The notes under the pieces are model-generated. The model worked only from the letters and a program-made list of their open reading frames with translations, was not told where the DNA came from and did not search any database. The position numbers and the translations under genes were made by a program. From NCBI RefSeq assembly GCF_024586455.1, contig NC_065920.1, forward strand, positions 49,249,824 through 49,313,823: DNA of 64,000 bases. Reading direction: 5' to 3'. Shown here one piece after another: positions 12,117 to 22,846 of the stretch; position 1 is the stretch's first letter; every line of letters begins with the position of its first letter. Source of the stretch: Bactrocera neohumeralis (taxonomy: Eukaryota > Arthropoda > Insecta > Diptera > Tephritidae).

Positions 12117-12955
12117 CTATAATTCCGAAAAACACCGCTTACGCGTCTTTACACTGCTTCCAAGATAGACGAAATTATCTACGACTTCAAAGTTATGACT
12201 GTCAACAGTGACGTGAGAGCCAAGTTGCGAGTGCGACGACTGTTTGTTTGATGACAGGAGATATTTCGTCTTGCCCTCGTTCACTGCCAGACCTATTTGT
12301 TTTGCTTCCTTGTCCAGTCTGGAGAATTTCCATATCATCGGCAAACGCCAGCAGCTGTACACTGTTATAAAAGATTGTACCTGCTCGATTAAGTTCTGCA
12401 GCTCGATTTATTTTCTCCAGCAGCAGATTGAAGAAGTCGCACGGTAGGGAGTCGCCTTGTCTGAAACCTCGTTTGGTATCGAACGGCTCGGAGAGGTCCT
12501 TCCCGATCCTGACAGAGCTTTTGGTGTTGCTCAAAGTCAGTTTACACAGCCGTATTAGTTTTGCGGGGATACCAAATTCAGACATCGCGGCATAAAGGCA
12601 GCTCCTTTTCGTGCTGTCGAAAGCAGCTTTGAAATCGACGAAGCGGTGGTGTGTCTCGATTCTCCTTTCATGGGTCTCTTCCAAGATTTGGCGTATGGTG
12701 AATATCTGGTCGGTTGTTGATTTGCCAGGTCTAAAGACACACTGATAAGGTTCAATCAGTTTGTTGACGGTGGCCTTTAATCTTTCATACAATACGCTCG
12801 ATAGAACCTTATACGCGGTGTTGAGGAGGCTTATCTCACGGTAGTTAGCGCAGATTGTGGGGTCTCCCTTTTTGTGGATTGGGCAGAGCATGTGTTGTGG
12901 TCGATCGTAACGTTGCGAGGTAGGCAGCCTGTTTTCTCTCCGCTGCAAAACGGTA
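12117..12955 (-). mobile_element. RTE-like retrotransposon, reverse transcriptase fragment
   Basis: A 248-codon minus-strand frame (12948-12202) covers the RT fingers and palm: NYREISLLNTAYKVLSSVLY, then YQCVFRPGKSTTDQIF, FVDFKAAFDS, FDTKRGFRQGDSLPCDFFNL and the catalytic box FADD near 12370. A second frame continues with GSHVTVDSHNFEVVDNFVYL (12270-12160). Both ends are truncated and there is a deletion just after the FADD box. It is the best-preserved RT core of this family in the window. Confidence 0.9.
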
Positions 12956-12969
12956 CTCCTCTAGCCTAA

Positions 12970-13030
12970 GTTCTTGTAAATTGCAAGAGTATAAAATGTT
13001 CGATTGCATCCGAACCTTCCCTACTTGTTC
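12970..13030. repeat. Family A terminal fragment
   Basis: Matches the terminus at 11690-11735 (TTGCAAGAGTATAAAATGTT, then CCGAACCTTCC-CTACTTGTT) and abuts the RTE-like fragment. Confidence 0.65.
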
Positions 13031-13765
13031 TTAAATAAATTCATTAACGTTTAATCACAACTTTTTATTTGATATTGATACTCTACTCAATCGCTCGGAT
13101 ACAGCGCAGAAAACCGTAATACCAAAGTCAGTTGAAGTTTGACAACATTTCAACTCGAGTCAAATGTCGAATTTCAAAACCCCAACTAAAATGCAGATCG
13201 GTTGAAAATCGTAATAAGGGCCTTAATCTGCCATTAGTTACATATGTACATACACTTCTAGGGATTAGGTCTGTCTAGAGTTTTCAAAAAAATACTTACC
13301 TTTGGCAATTTATTCTGGGACTAAGAAAGAAAAGGAATTTGCTATCTAAAACAAAATAAAAAAACGAGGTTTTAAGATCTTTGAGAATAAAATTGTTAAT
13401 GGTTTTCGCGAAATGTATCTCCATGCTGAAAGAGTTCGTCAGTTATTTAGTTAATTATTACCAATCTCAAAATCATTGAAATGGACTCCAGAGTAACATT
13501 TTTCTTTCTTCACTTCACTTCAGAATCGGATAGCTTTGTGTAAATTTATAGTATATGTATTGGGTCTTGAATCATATTCGTTTGGTTTGCCCAGAGATGG
13601 CATAATTTGATGACTATTCTATTGTTCCAATATTCCATACATGCGTTGGAAAATGCGCTTCTTGTGCGTCTTTTTCAGCATACATATGAATGTCACTTAC
13701 TATACACTTTCTATGCCTGAAAAAGTGTAAGGAGGGTGTCTTCTATACTATAATTTAATATCCAC
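13031..13765. other. Unassigned intergenic DNA
   Basis: No coding frame, tandem repeat or known terminus seen. One direct-repeat patch near 13700 (CCTGAAAAAGTGTAAGGAGG) is not informative. Confidence 0.3.
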
Positions 13766-13798
13766 GATTTAAAAGTGGTGATTTTTTCGACCTCTTCT
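13766..13798 (+). mobile_element. mariner transposase N-terminal scrap
   Basis: CGATTTAAAAGTGGTGATTT encodes RFKSGDF, the mariner N-terminal helix-turn-helix motif (compare RFRSGVEV at 44990). The same bases occur at 51642. It is cut off at 13799 by an RTE-like 3' end. Confidence 0.6.
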
Positions 13799-13985
13799 TT
13801 TTTTTACTGGCGTAGACACCGCTTACGCGGTTATAGCCGTGTTAACAGCAGCGCGGTAGTCGTTTCTTCTTTTCGCAAGGTGGCGACAATTGGAGATTCT
13901 AAGCGAAGCTAGGTCCTTCTCCACCTGATTCTTTTAACGGAGTGGAGGTCTTCCTCTTCCTCTGCTTCCCCCGGCAGGGGAAGAC
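13799..13985 (-). mobile_element. RTE-like element, 3'-end fragment
   Basis: Carries the family 3' signature: TTCTTTTTTTACTGGCGTAG, ACCGCTTACGCGGTTATAGC, then the block for NW-H-AK-RN-WRAVVN. About 187 bases, 5'-truncated. Confidence 0.8.
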
Positions 13986-14420
13986 AAATAACGTCCTAGA
14001 CCGTCGAAAAAGTTTGAATATTAAGAATTGGAAGCATCTCTCTATGAAGATTGTTAAGTCAGAAGAAGAAGAGCTCGCACAATTTTTGGGATTCACTCAA
14101 GCCACATTTTCAAAACGGGAAGTTGGAATAATCAAAAACACGGAAATTGAGTACCATATGAATTGTAGCCAAGATGCGATTTTGTATGTCAGGAATGCAG
14201 ATTGAGCTTAAAAAAAATAAGTCAATTTTACAACGAGTTGAAAATGGATACATTACGATACAACTTCAACGAAATAATCAAATGTGAAACACGGCTAACC
14301 AGCCATATCAACGATAAAACCGAATATCCATGACCCAGGTCCCAGGTAATTTGATGGGATTAAAAGGGCGTGCTGAGCTTCTAATACGGGGTTAATGCAT
14401 TAATGGCGAACACAACTTCA
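13986..14420. other. Unassigned, contains a short open frame
   Basis: A plus-strand frame to 14205 reads KSEEEELAQFLGFTQATFSK and similar charged sequence, then stops. It resembles no family I can name and starts inside the adjacent retrotransposon tail. It may be a relic. Confidence 0.25.
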
Positions 14421-14424
14421 TTAA

Positions 14425-16521
14425 CCGTCCGGTCAATGACCAAACTTTCACCTTTCGTTCAATGACCGGGTACCCAGGTGGAGCAGATGTAGAAATCGTT
14501 AGTATACTAAATAAAATTTTTTTTCTGTGTAAGTTGGCTACATGGCATAGGAAATAACTATAAATGGGGACATATTCTATAGTTCTCGTTGAAATAACGA
14601 AAGCGGAGTGCCAAGGTCTATGGATATTTAGGTAACTAAGACGTCCCTCTCCCCTTTCCATTTCGGACGAAAAGAAGGAAACGTGTTCAGTTGGAATTCT
14701 ACAAGCGTAGTGAACAGCGTAGAAAGTATACAGAGATAAGTGAAAAAATATACAAAATAAATATTATTATTATACGCCATACTAATAAAAAGGCAATCTC
14801 AACGTATACAGCATATACTGAAAAAAATCCAGAAAAAAAAAATTGGAGTGGAAAAATCTCGAGCTGCAGGAATTTTATGCATTTTTGGCTATTTTGATAA
14901 CTTCTGGCGCAAATAATTCAAATACTGATAATGCAAGGGAAATGCGGCAGCCGTATTCATATCCATTATATCGCGCAGCAATGAGTATCAATCGCTTCTG
15001 GAATATTATTCGTTTTATTCGATTTGACGATGCCAATACTAGAGCCCAGCGCTTAGAAAGTGATAAAGCTGCTCCAATACGAGACATTTGGACAATGTTA
15101 AATAGTAATTTAGCAACACATTATAAACCAACAGAATACCTAACAATCGACGAGCAACTTTATCCATACCGAGGTCGAACTAGATTCACTCAATATATTC
15201 CATCAAAGATATGTGATGCGGAAATTCGTATCCACTTACTGGACAGCTTCACACTGGGAAATCGAAAGATGGGCGTGAGAAAAATGTTGGTGAAAGAGTT
15301 GTTAAAGACTTGGTGGCACCATATAAAGGATCCGGTAGAAACATTACAATGGATAATTTCTTCACAACTCTGCCACTAGCAAAATTTTTATTACCGTGGA
15401 ACTTGACGATTGTTGGTACTCTGAAGAAAAATAAAGTATACATTCCACCAGCAATGGCTGTTTCAAAAACTCGAGAAGAATTATCCACTGTGTTTGGCTT
15501 TCATGAAAAAGTAACTCTATGTAGTTATGTGCCAAAAAAAACAAGGTAGTAATTATGCTATCATCAATGCATCACGAAGCAAAAATTAGTGATAGTGCAC
15601 AGAAAAAACCCGAAATCATCGAGTTTTATAACTGGTCCAAAGCTGGAGTAGACACGATGGATAAAATGCTTGGTAGATATACTACAAAAAGGTCAACTCA
15701 ACGATGGCCTCTAGCATTTTTTACAATATTCTCGATATTGCCTGCCTTGCAGCATATATTCTGTATTATGAGAATAATAAAATGGTTGTTAAAAAATCGT
15801 ATGAACGACGCTTATTTTATCGGCAATTGGGCAGAGAGTTGTGTACTCCATTTGTTGAAAATCGTGCGAATAATGCACAAATTATGAGGCATTTCTCAAC
15901 GAAAGTGGCGATTGAATCTCTTCTTGGTCGAGCTGTCAATCTAAATGTACAGCCAACATCATCTGTATCATTGAGACCTCAGAAGCAGCGCGATTCAACT
16001 GGAAGGAAAAAGATTACTGGTGTATGCTATGAATGTCTTCACAGTGAATTCAAAAAACGTCGCAAAACTAGAAAAATATGTTCAGTATGTGAGAAACCTA
16101 TTTGTGATGAACACTGTATTACAACCACGACATGTGAAGAATGTACAGAATAATTGAATACACTTTAATTCTTATATAGCACTGTATCATAATAAATACA
16201 GCAATATAAATTAACAAATAATAAGAAAATAGAAAATAATATTACTAAAATAAATAAAAACGGAGTTATTTTGTTCTTACTAACTAATTTTTTCTCAGCG
16301 GGTACCCGGGTACCTTCTTATTGAACGGAGGGGGTATCACGTTTGATAGCTAATAACTTTTATTAAATAATTGATTCTAAAAAAATTTGATGAAAAATGG
16401 GTGTCAAATAACTTTAATTTTGGGGATCCAAGCAGACATAAAATTTTTTTGAGGAGGAGTTAAGAAAAATTGACATGTAAATTGAAATGGATACCCGGGT
16501 ACCCGATCATGGACCGGACGG
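14425..16521 (+). mobile_element. Complete piggyBac-type DNA transposon with TTAA duplications
   Basis: The element is 2,097 bases and is flanked by TTAA at 14421-14424 and 16522-16525, the hallmark target duplication of piggyBac. The terminal inverted repeats are CCGTCCGGTCAATGA at the left and, inverted, CCGTCCGGTCCATGA at the right (14 of 15 match). A subterminal motif, GGGTACCCGGGTACC or near, occurs near 14468, 16300 and 16491. The interior encodes a broken transposase (separate entry). It has intact ends, so it could still be mobilised in trans. Confidence 0.92.
14691..16153 (+). pseudogene. piggyBac-like transposase, frameshifted
   Basis: Pieces in three frames together cover a transposase: the N-terminal part (14843-15245), the middle (15310-15549), then 15555-15740 and 15704-16153. 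All three catalytic aspartates of the family are in context: IDEQLYPYRGRTR near 15142, MDNFFTTLPLAKFL near 15352, and GVDTMDKM near 15645. The C-terminus holds the cysteine-rich zinc-binding domain (CYEC, CSVCEKPICDEHC, CEEC). At least three frameshifts or stops (about 15245, 15545 and 15720) and another near 14840 break the frame. The family excises and inserts at TTAA. This copy cannot make a full protein. Confidence 0.92.
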
Positions 16522-16525
16522 TTAA

Positions 16526-16871
16526 CGAAATAAAGAAAGTTTTGCCTCCCACGCTTTATAGCTTAGACTGTGGCCAATGTGACTTCCATTTGTGTCGTTC
16601 AATTGACAATACTTTGAAAACATTTCTTAAATAAACGTACAAATTTCGAAAAGCGCATGAATATACAAGTACTTATGTATATTCTCAATATATTATTTTC
16701 AGTGTAATGATATATTAGTTCAATTACAGTTTTGGATAGGTTTAATAGTAGAAAAATGCAGATTTCATCAAAACTTAAAGAATGCGTAAGCTGATGATGA
16801 TGGTACGTAAGTATGTGGATTTAGAAATTAGATTCTTTAATGTTTGTTTGACTTTTCAATTCTAAGTAACT
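16526..16871. other. Short intergenic stretch downstream of TREX-like gene 1
   Basis: AT-rich, no coding signal. It probably includes the 3' UTR of the minus-strand gene ending at 16872. Confidence 0.4.
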
Positions 16872-19800
16872 TCATTTGCGTTCGTCCGAGCATATAAATT
16901 CACTGACACGATCTTCTGCATAGGCAAGAAACCTTTTTCCATACAGTCTTATTACGTGAGTCAAAGTCTCCACGTCTGCTTCAGCATGATGTCTCAGTTC
17001 GGGGTCCTTCTTAAAATTTTGTTTATAAATATTGTCCAATTTATATACTCCTTTGGGTGGATATTTGCCATTGGGTGTGGTTTGAAATGTATGGTCGAAA
17101 TTTATTCTCCAAAATGCATGTAAAGAATCTACATAAAGAATGTTATTCGGAAGTTGCTGCAATGAAATAACACTAATTAGTTCTGATTAACAACAGTTAA
17201 GAGCAATAGAAATATATTTTACCTACCATACTTAACTTATTGAACATATTCTTGACTATCAGAAAATCATGCCTATCACCATTGTGTGCAACCAGACATA
17301 CTGGTTGTGGCAGGCGATTAAGGAAGTTTACAATAAGACAAGCACAGTTCTCATCGAAGTGTGACTCATGTTCTAATATATAATTGTCCAGTCCTGTGAA
17401 TAAACAAATAAAGATAATTAATTGTGTGTTAAGTTCGGGTATAACCGAGGATTTTATGCTTCTATGATTTGCAAGGATCAAAAGCAAGGAAATATGAAGG
17501 AAAGGTTAACAAGAGGAATGGAAATCATTATATTGAGAATAAGGGGCTAGACTAAGGCCATGACCGTTATCACTTATAATTCTTATCCATATAGAAGTCA
17601 AGAAAACATGTTCACTTAATTTCATTAATTTATCGAACATATTGACCAATATGAAGGTCTGAGCCGAAAGCATTTTCTTTTGACTTTAAATGAGATTGTG
17701 CCCGAAAACATGACAATTTTGTTAAGACAAAAGATTATTTGACAGATAACGGGATTTTCAATAAGAGCAAACGTTTTTTTTTTAATAAAACAAGAAAAAA
17801 CGTTAACTTCGGTTGCACCGAAGCTAATATACCCTTCACAGGTGCATTTCTTTTAGTAACTATGTGTTCAGTTTGTATGGAAGCTATATGCTATAGTAAT
17901 CTGATCTGAACAATTTTTTCGGAGATTACATTGTTGCCTTAGAAAATAATCTATACCAAATTTGGTGAAGATACATTGTCAAATGTGAAAGTTTTCCATA
18001 CAAGAACTTGATTTTGATCGTTCAGTTTGTATGGTAGCTATATGCTATAGTTAGCCGATCAGAACACTTTCTTCGGAGATTACACTGTTGCTAAATGTGC
18101 GTGGAGTCCCCACGCGCGGATGAAGTTATACTTCTTAGTGATATTCCAAGAAATGCATATCATTTTGTATGAAAGAAAACTAGAAAACTTAAATTCACAT
18201 TTTATAAATTTATTATCTCCCCGAGCATGCCTTTGCCAACAAGTCGTCTTTTCGCGACGATGGCAAAAGCTAAAAATCATAAATTGCACAACTTTCTGGT
18301 GCTTCTTGCAAAAATCTGCGTCGATATGTATTCACGATCAAACGTATACATACATACAATTTTTTTCGTACATATTTACGCATGTTTGTAGGCGAAGCTG
18401 CTACAGCGGCAAGGGGTGACAATCGGCGGCCATTACTTTACTTAAGCCATAGAAATTCTATTGCTACGAATATGGAAATGACAACGAAATAATGCAAATA
18501 TGCATATTTCTAAAGGTCATAAATTTCTTTGAAGAAATGAATGATCCTGAGAAGTATAGTCTTAACTTTTCAACGGCCAACGCAGAGCATTTCAACCAAA
18601 AGGAATTCATTCATTAAAATCACCACTCAGAAGTCGTTTTATCCGTTGTAAGCGAACGATTTTCGAAGAAACATCATTTCTAACATGCCACAAGACAAAA
18701 TTAGAAATGAACTTCTTAAACCTCACGCTGTCAGATAAAACGATATACCTCGTCATCGCGGGTCGATTTCCAAAAAATTTAAATGAAGACTAACTACAGA
18801 AATAATCCTGTAAAGTATAGCCTTAATTTTTCAACGGCCAACGCAGGGTATTTCAATAAAATAGTTGAGAATTCGCAGAAGTGAAAGACAAAGGAAAGAA
18901 AAAGGAGTACAACTTCAATAATAAACAAGCATACAAACATACATATGCGCAGCAGCAGCAAGTAAAGAGGTAACAATCGGCGATCCATTGTATCCCAGCC
19001 AGCATTTACTATCAATTTTTAATGGAAAATTACTAATTTTTAATAGAAAAATTGATAGAAAACAGTCAATTTCTATATCAATATTCATTGTAAATTAACT
19101 GTTCCCTCGGGAGAAAATGGTCGAACAAAATTGAATGATTTTGATTGAGTCATTTTCAGGGTCAATTTCCAGTCATTTTATTATAAATTTCGATTGTTTT
19201 TTCCAGTCATTTCTCAATGAATTTCTAGTCAATTTTCAGTCAATATTTAGTCAATTTACAGTCATTTTACAGTCGTTTTATTATAAATTTCGATTGTTTT
19301 TTCCAGTCAGTTTTCAGTCATCTTATTAATCAATATTCAATTTTTGGTTTATACGTTCTGAATTTCAATTGACTGAATTCCGATGATTCATAAAATAATT
19401 GCCAATTCAAATTTCATTGTTTACGTTCTGGTCAAACATTTACATTTACATGTGTACATGCTTTTGTATTTATGTGTGTATGTTGGATATGTTCTTGATA
19501 ATCTTATATTGCCGAGTTACTAATTCACTATGCGCGTTGTTCTATTATAATTACGATACCAAATAAGCAATCGTTAATTCGAAATTAGTTGACCAGCGTT
19601 TGTAAATACATACCCGTTGAAGCAGCGCTTTTTGGATAAATAACCTTTCTGGGATTGATTATCAATGTAAGTTTATTCAAATTCGGTGAGGGTGGCGGCA
19701 CACACATTTCACTTGTTTTTGTCACTTTTATTGGATCTGTTTGCAAATCTTTGGCTGGAAAACCATACATGGTCAACTCCATAATGGATAGCTTTCTTAA

Positions 19801-19875
19801 ATCTCCATCATAAGTGCTTGCTTCTAAATCGAGTACTACAAACGACCCGATGCGTCGATTCTCTTTTTTTGACAT
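16872..19875 (-). CDS. TREX-type 3'-5' exonuclease, short paralogue (gene 1)
   Basis: Exons on the minus strand are 19875-19614, 17393-17227 and 17156-16872, with GT-AG junctions in the same phases (1, 0) as its two paralogues. They give 237 residues. TREX proteins are DnaQ-fold (DEDDh) nucleases that digest DNA 3' ends and, in mammals, limit cytosolic DNA. All catalytic positions are present: D16 and E18 (VVLDLE), D130 (AHNGDRHDF) and H199/D204 (HHAEAD), plus VDSL at 152-155. The insert of about 100 residues that genes 2 and 3 carry after VDSL-AF is absent; the link to KYPPKGVYKLDNIY is only some 15 residues, as in mammalian TREX1. Intron 1 is 2.2 kb and filled with repeats, against 91 and 76 bases in the paralogues. 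Probably active if spliced. Confidence 0.85.
17788..18094 (+). repeat. Dispersed repeat family B (intron of TREX-like gene 1)
   Basis: Starts AACAAGAAAAAACGTTAACT, then TTCGGTTGCACCGAAGCTAA. It contains two copies of CAGTTTGTATGG-AGCTATATGCTATAGT (17869 and 18026), so it is internally duplicated. Related copies lie at 26124-26745 and, inverted, 34410-34560. Confidence 0.7.
18390..19015 (+). repeat. Nested imperfect direct repeats in TREX-like gene 1 intron
   Basis: The block ending TTTTCAACGGCCAACGCAG is present at about 18540-18590 and again at 18800-18848. An outer pair, GGTGACAATCGGCGGCCATT at 18414 and GGTAACAATCGGCGATCCATT near 18969, encloses them. The order is outer-inner-inner-outer, all direct. 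It looks like an old duplicated transposon, but no terminus is identifiable. Confidence 0.5.
19130..19335 (+). repeat. Minisatellite of CAGTCAATTTT-like units with a 100-base higher-order period
   Basis: About fifteen units of 10-12 bases matching (C/T)(A/C)GTCA(A/T)TTT recur. Within them the longer segment TTTTATTATAAATTTCGATT occurs twice, with AGTCATTTTA at 19171 and AGTCGTTTTA at 19271, exactly 100 bases apart. This lies in the first intron of the minus-strand TREX-like gene 1. Confidence 0.75.
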
Positions 19876-20739
19876 TGTTTAATATTACACTTAGCAAATA
19901 ATTATTTTGCAATTTAGAGCTGTATAACCAATGCGTGCAAGTTTATGAACGGCTTATCACCAAATGCTACTCATAAAGTGATTCCCAAGAATAATGTCAA
20001 AATATTAATTGCAATACAATCACGACTGGGCACGATCGCAACCAAACAACTCTCACAAAATGACATTGTGATAGTGCGTTTGGAGTGTTACGCTCCGAAT
20101 ACATAGAGCGCGACAGACTGCAAGCGACCTCTCTCACTTATAAAAATACACACGTTCTTATGGACACAGTTATTTAGACAGCTGCACGACTACACGACAG
20201 CAGCCTCTTGTCGCCCTCGCTAAATTAAAAATACTTCTAATTTTACCTACGACAGTAGAGAGGAGTAGTGATGCCACTAATATGTAAAATGTAAAATTAT
20301 TCAAAGCTCTAACAAACCTGACGTTATTTTTCAAAGATTAGCATAAAATAGCTCTGTTATATCATTTGTAATAACAATTGATAGCTTAAAATTTCACTTG
20401 GAACAAAATATTAAAATTTCATTGAAGTGAAAGTTATTAATATGGCAACAACGAAATTGTGTACATACAAAATGGACAGTTGTGTTGTTTTGTGTACATG
20501 CCGGCCATTGTTATGTCGCTGCCTTCTTACAAATGTTCATGTAGCAGCCTTCACGACGCCATTTGCTGTTCATTGTCGTGCAGTCATGTCTTGTCGCTCT
20601 CTATTTGTTCAGCCCATAACAAAGGAAATCAGCGGATTTATGCCAGAGTTAATATGTGCAATTGCAAATGAATGTATCAAAATTAATATTATTTCAGGTC
20701 GAGCGGTTTTAGATTATAGTTAGTCAATTTAATATTTAA
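19876..20739. other. Upstream region of TREX-like gene 1
   Basis: Non-coding sequence 5' of the minus-strand start at 19875; any promoter of that gene is expected here. A 98-codon plus-strand frame at 20427-20723 is Cys-rich (VVLCTCRPLLCRCL) but lacks any domain signal, so I do not call it. Confidence 0.35.
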
Positions 20740-20885
20740 ACAAGTAAGGAAGCACTAAGCTCGTTTGCAACCGAACATTTTATACTCTTGCAATATGCAA
20801 GAATCGAAGCCAGATAAATACCTTAAGATGTAAAACGTCAACCAGAGTATCTGAATCCAAGCAGTTTTATATATACATATGTACA
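20740..20885 (+). repeat. Family A terminal fragment
   Basis: AACAAGTAAGGAAGCACTAA, then AACCGAACATTTTATACTCTTGC, then GTAAAACGTCAACCAGAG, an inverted match to 11600-11735 and 27790-27930. Confidence 0.75.
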
Positions 20886-21691
20886 CATACCATATACATA
20901 CATATGTATAACTCATACACTGTCCGACATATTCGGCATAAGTTTGTTAAAAACGACCCTGCGAACCACGGCTACCCGCTTGAGACAAATATTCCAATAC
21001 AACTACACATTTTTTCTCTATACACTAACACCAACGCACATTTTCGGGTTATTTTTTGTTTACCTAAATGCGATGAAGTTTCTTTCATCTCTTGATTTAT
21101 TTGAATGAGTGCGAAGGAGAAAACATTATTGTCAATAGTGACAAAAGAAAATCCCAAAAAGGGTAATAAAAAAACAATTGAAAGACGCATGTCATTCGTG
21201 ACCGTACTACCGTAAAGGAGGCTCGTACGACAAGAAGGTAAGTAAATGAATTTTATGTGATTTTTTAACAATATTTTGGAACTAATTACTTCATTTATTT
21301 TTATAGCATTGGAAATTGGAAGTAGCAGCAGCAGCTATGTATATCATCAGAAGCGGCAAATATCAATTGTTAAGTAAGTATGTGAAAAAAGTGTGTGTAC
21401 TTTGAAATTGGACTGCGCAGTCCCTATAATACGCAAAAATAAATACATACATATGTACATACATACGTATATGTACATATGTATTTTATGCGTTTAAGGC
21501 GGCCTGCACAATCCAAAATAATATGTGAAAACAAATGTTTGCTTTATATTTTAAATAATCAGCTAATATTATTCTTTTATTTCAGATATTATTATGATTT
21601 TTATTTAATTATTCTTTCTTTTCAGATTTTATCACTATTTTTATTTAATTAATCTTTGCTTTCAGAGTAAATCTATTTGTATTTAATATAT
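20886..21691. other. Intergenic with CATA/TATG microsatellite
   Basis: A run of ACATAC/ATGTA units at about 21443-21490 and a pair of TTTTTATTTAATTA-CTTTCTTTTCAGA blocks (21597 and 21640) are the only structure. No gene is supportable. Confidence 0.35.
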
Positions 21692-22050
21692 CGGGTGATT
21701 TTTTAAGAGCTTGATAACTTTTTTTAAAAAAAAAACGCATAAAATTTGCAAAATCTCATCGGTTCTTTATTTGGAACGTTAGATTGGTTCATGACATTTA
21801 CTTTTTGAAGATAATTTCATTTAAATGTTGACCGCGGCTGCGTCTTACGTGGTCCATTCGGAAAGTCCAATTTTGGGCAACTTTTTCGAGCATTTCGGCC
21901 GGAATAGCCCGAATTTCTTCGGAAATGTTGTCTTCCAAAGCTGGAATAGTTGCTGGCTTATTTCTGTAGACTTTAGACTTGACGTAGCCCCACAAAAAAT
22001 AGTCTAAAGGCGTTAAATCGCATGATCTTGGTGGCCAACTGCCCATGCAT
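21692..22050 (-). mobile_element. mariner-superfamily element, transposase C-terminus and one terminus
   Basis: The minus-strand frame 22046-21798 reads PPRSCDLTPLDYFLWGYVKS, then MLEKVAQNWTFRMDHVRRSRG and HLNEIIFKK. This is the C-terminal DD(37)-type Tc1/mariner block with the last catalytic Asp in the LDYFLWG context. The element end is CGGGTGATTTTTTAAGAGCT at 21692, shared with the relic ending at 44462. The 5' part is missing. Confidence 0.85.
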
Positions 22051-22846
22051 CCCGAAAAATGGGTGTTTTACCCGCTCATGGTTGGCAGGGGAACGAATTT
22101 ATTATCATGCCACATACTAACAAATGTTCCCTGGGTTTCAATAAGGTACCTCACATACAATCATGTTGAGCAAATTCAGCCGGATGTTCGAACATCCTGA
22201 TAATAAATTATATTGGGGGTTAGTTCAAGTTCTCGCCCTAATGTATTCATTTTAGGATAACACAAATATTGGTCAATATATACATATGTAAGGTATAAAG
22301 TTGCCTGGAAGTTCAAAAATCTTTATATTAGGTATATACATACATAGGGGCTCAGAGAAGTATTGACCGGATTCAACCCATTTTTGATACACAGAATTAC
22401 AATAGTCAGGAAAGGATTCTCTCTGAATTTCAATTGTAAATCTCACATATTGACCGATATTTTCGGTTATAAGTCAACTATATGTACAATATACCTAGGG
22501 GCTTGAACAGATTTGGTTGGATTTTGACAACTTTTTGGTCATAAGGTGGCATACCCTGAAGGAATTATTACTGCAAAGTTGTATACCGTTATATTAATTC
22601 GTTTTTGATTTGTGTATTTGGAAAGTGAAAGAATCATTCGGAATTTAGAGTTGTGCTATATGGTAAGTCGGCGTTGTTGACTGTGACATAGGAATATGAG
22701 AAGAATGCCACGTACTAAATTTAGTACCAAAAAGTGGGCGATGCCATGCCCATCGTCCAATTTTCACATCGGCTCCCATAAAGTCTTCTGCTAACATCTC
22801 GGAGGTAAAATTTAATGTCTCTGGCGTATTTAGTTATTGATTATTA

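Noticed and set aside
20427..20723. 98-codon plus-strand frame rich in Cys
   Set aside because: No domain, no splice support, and no sign of codon constraint; it overlaps another frame of 70 codons equally open.
21443..21490. CATA/TATG array as a possible regulatory element
   Set aside because: Such microsatellites occur at many places in this window and look like background simple sequence.
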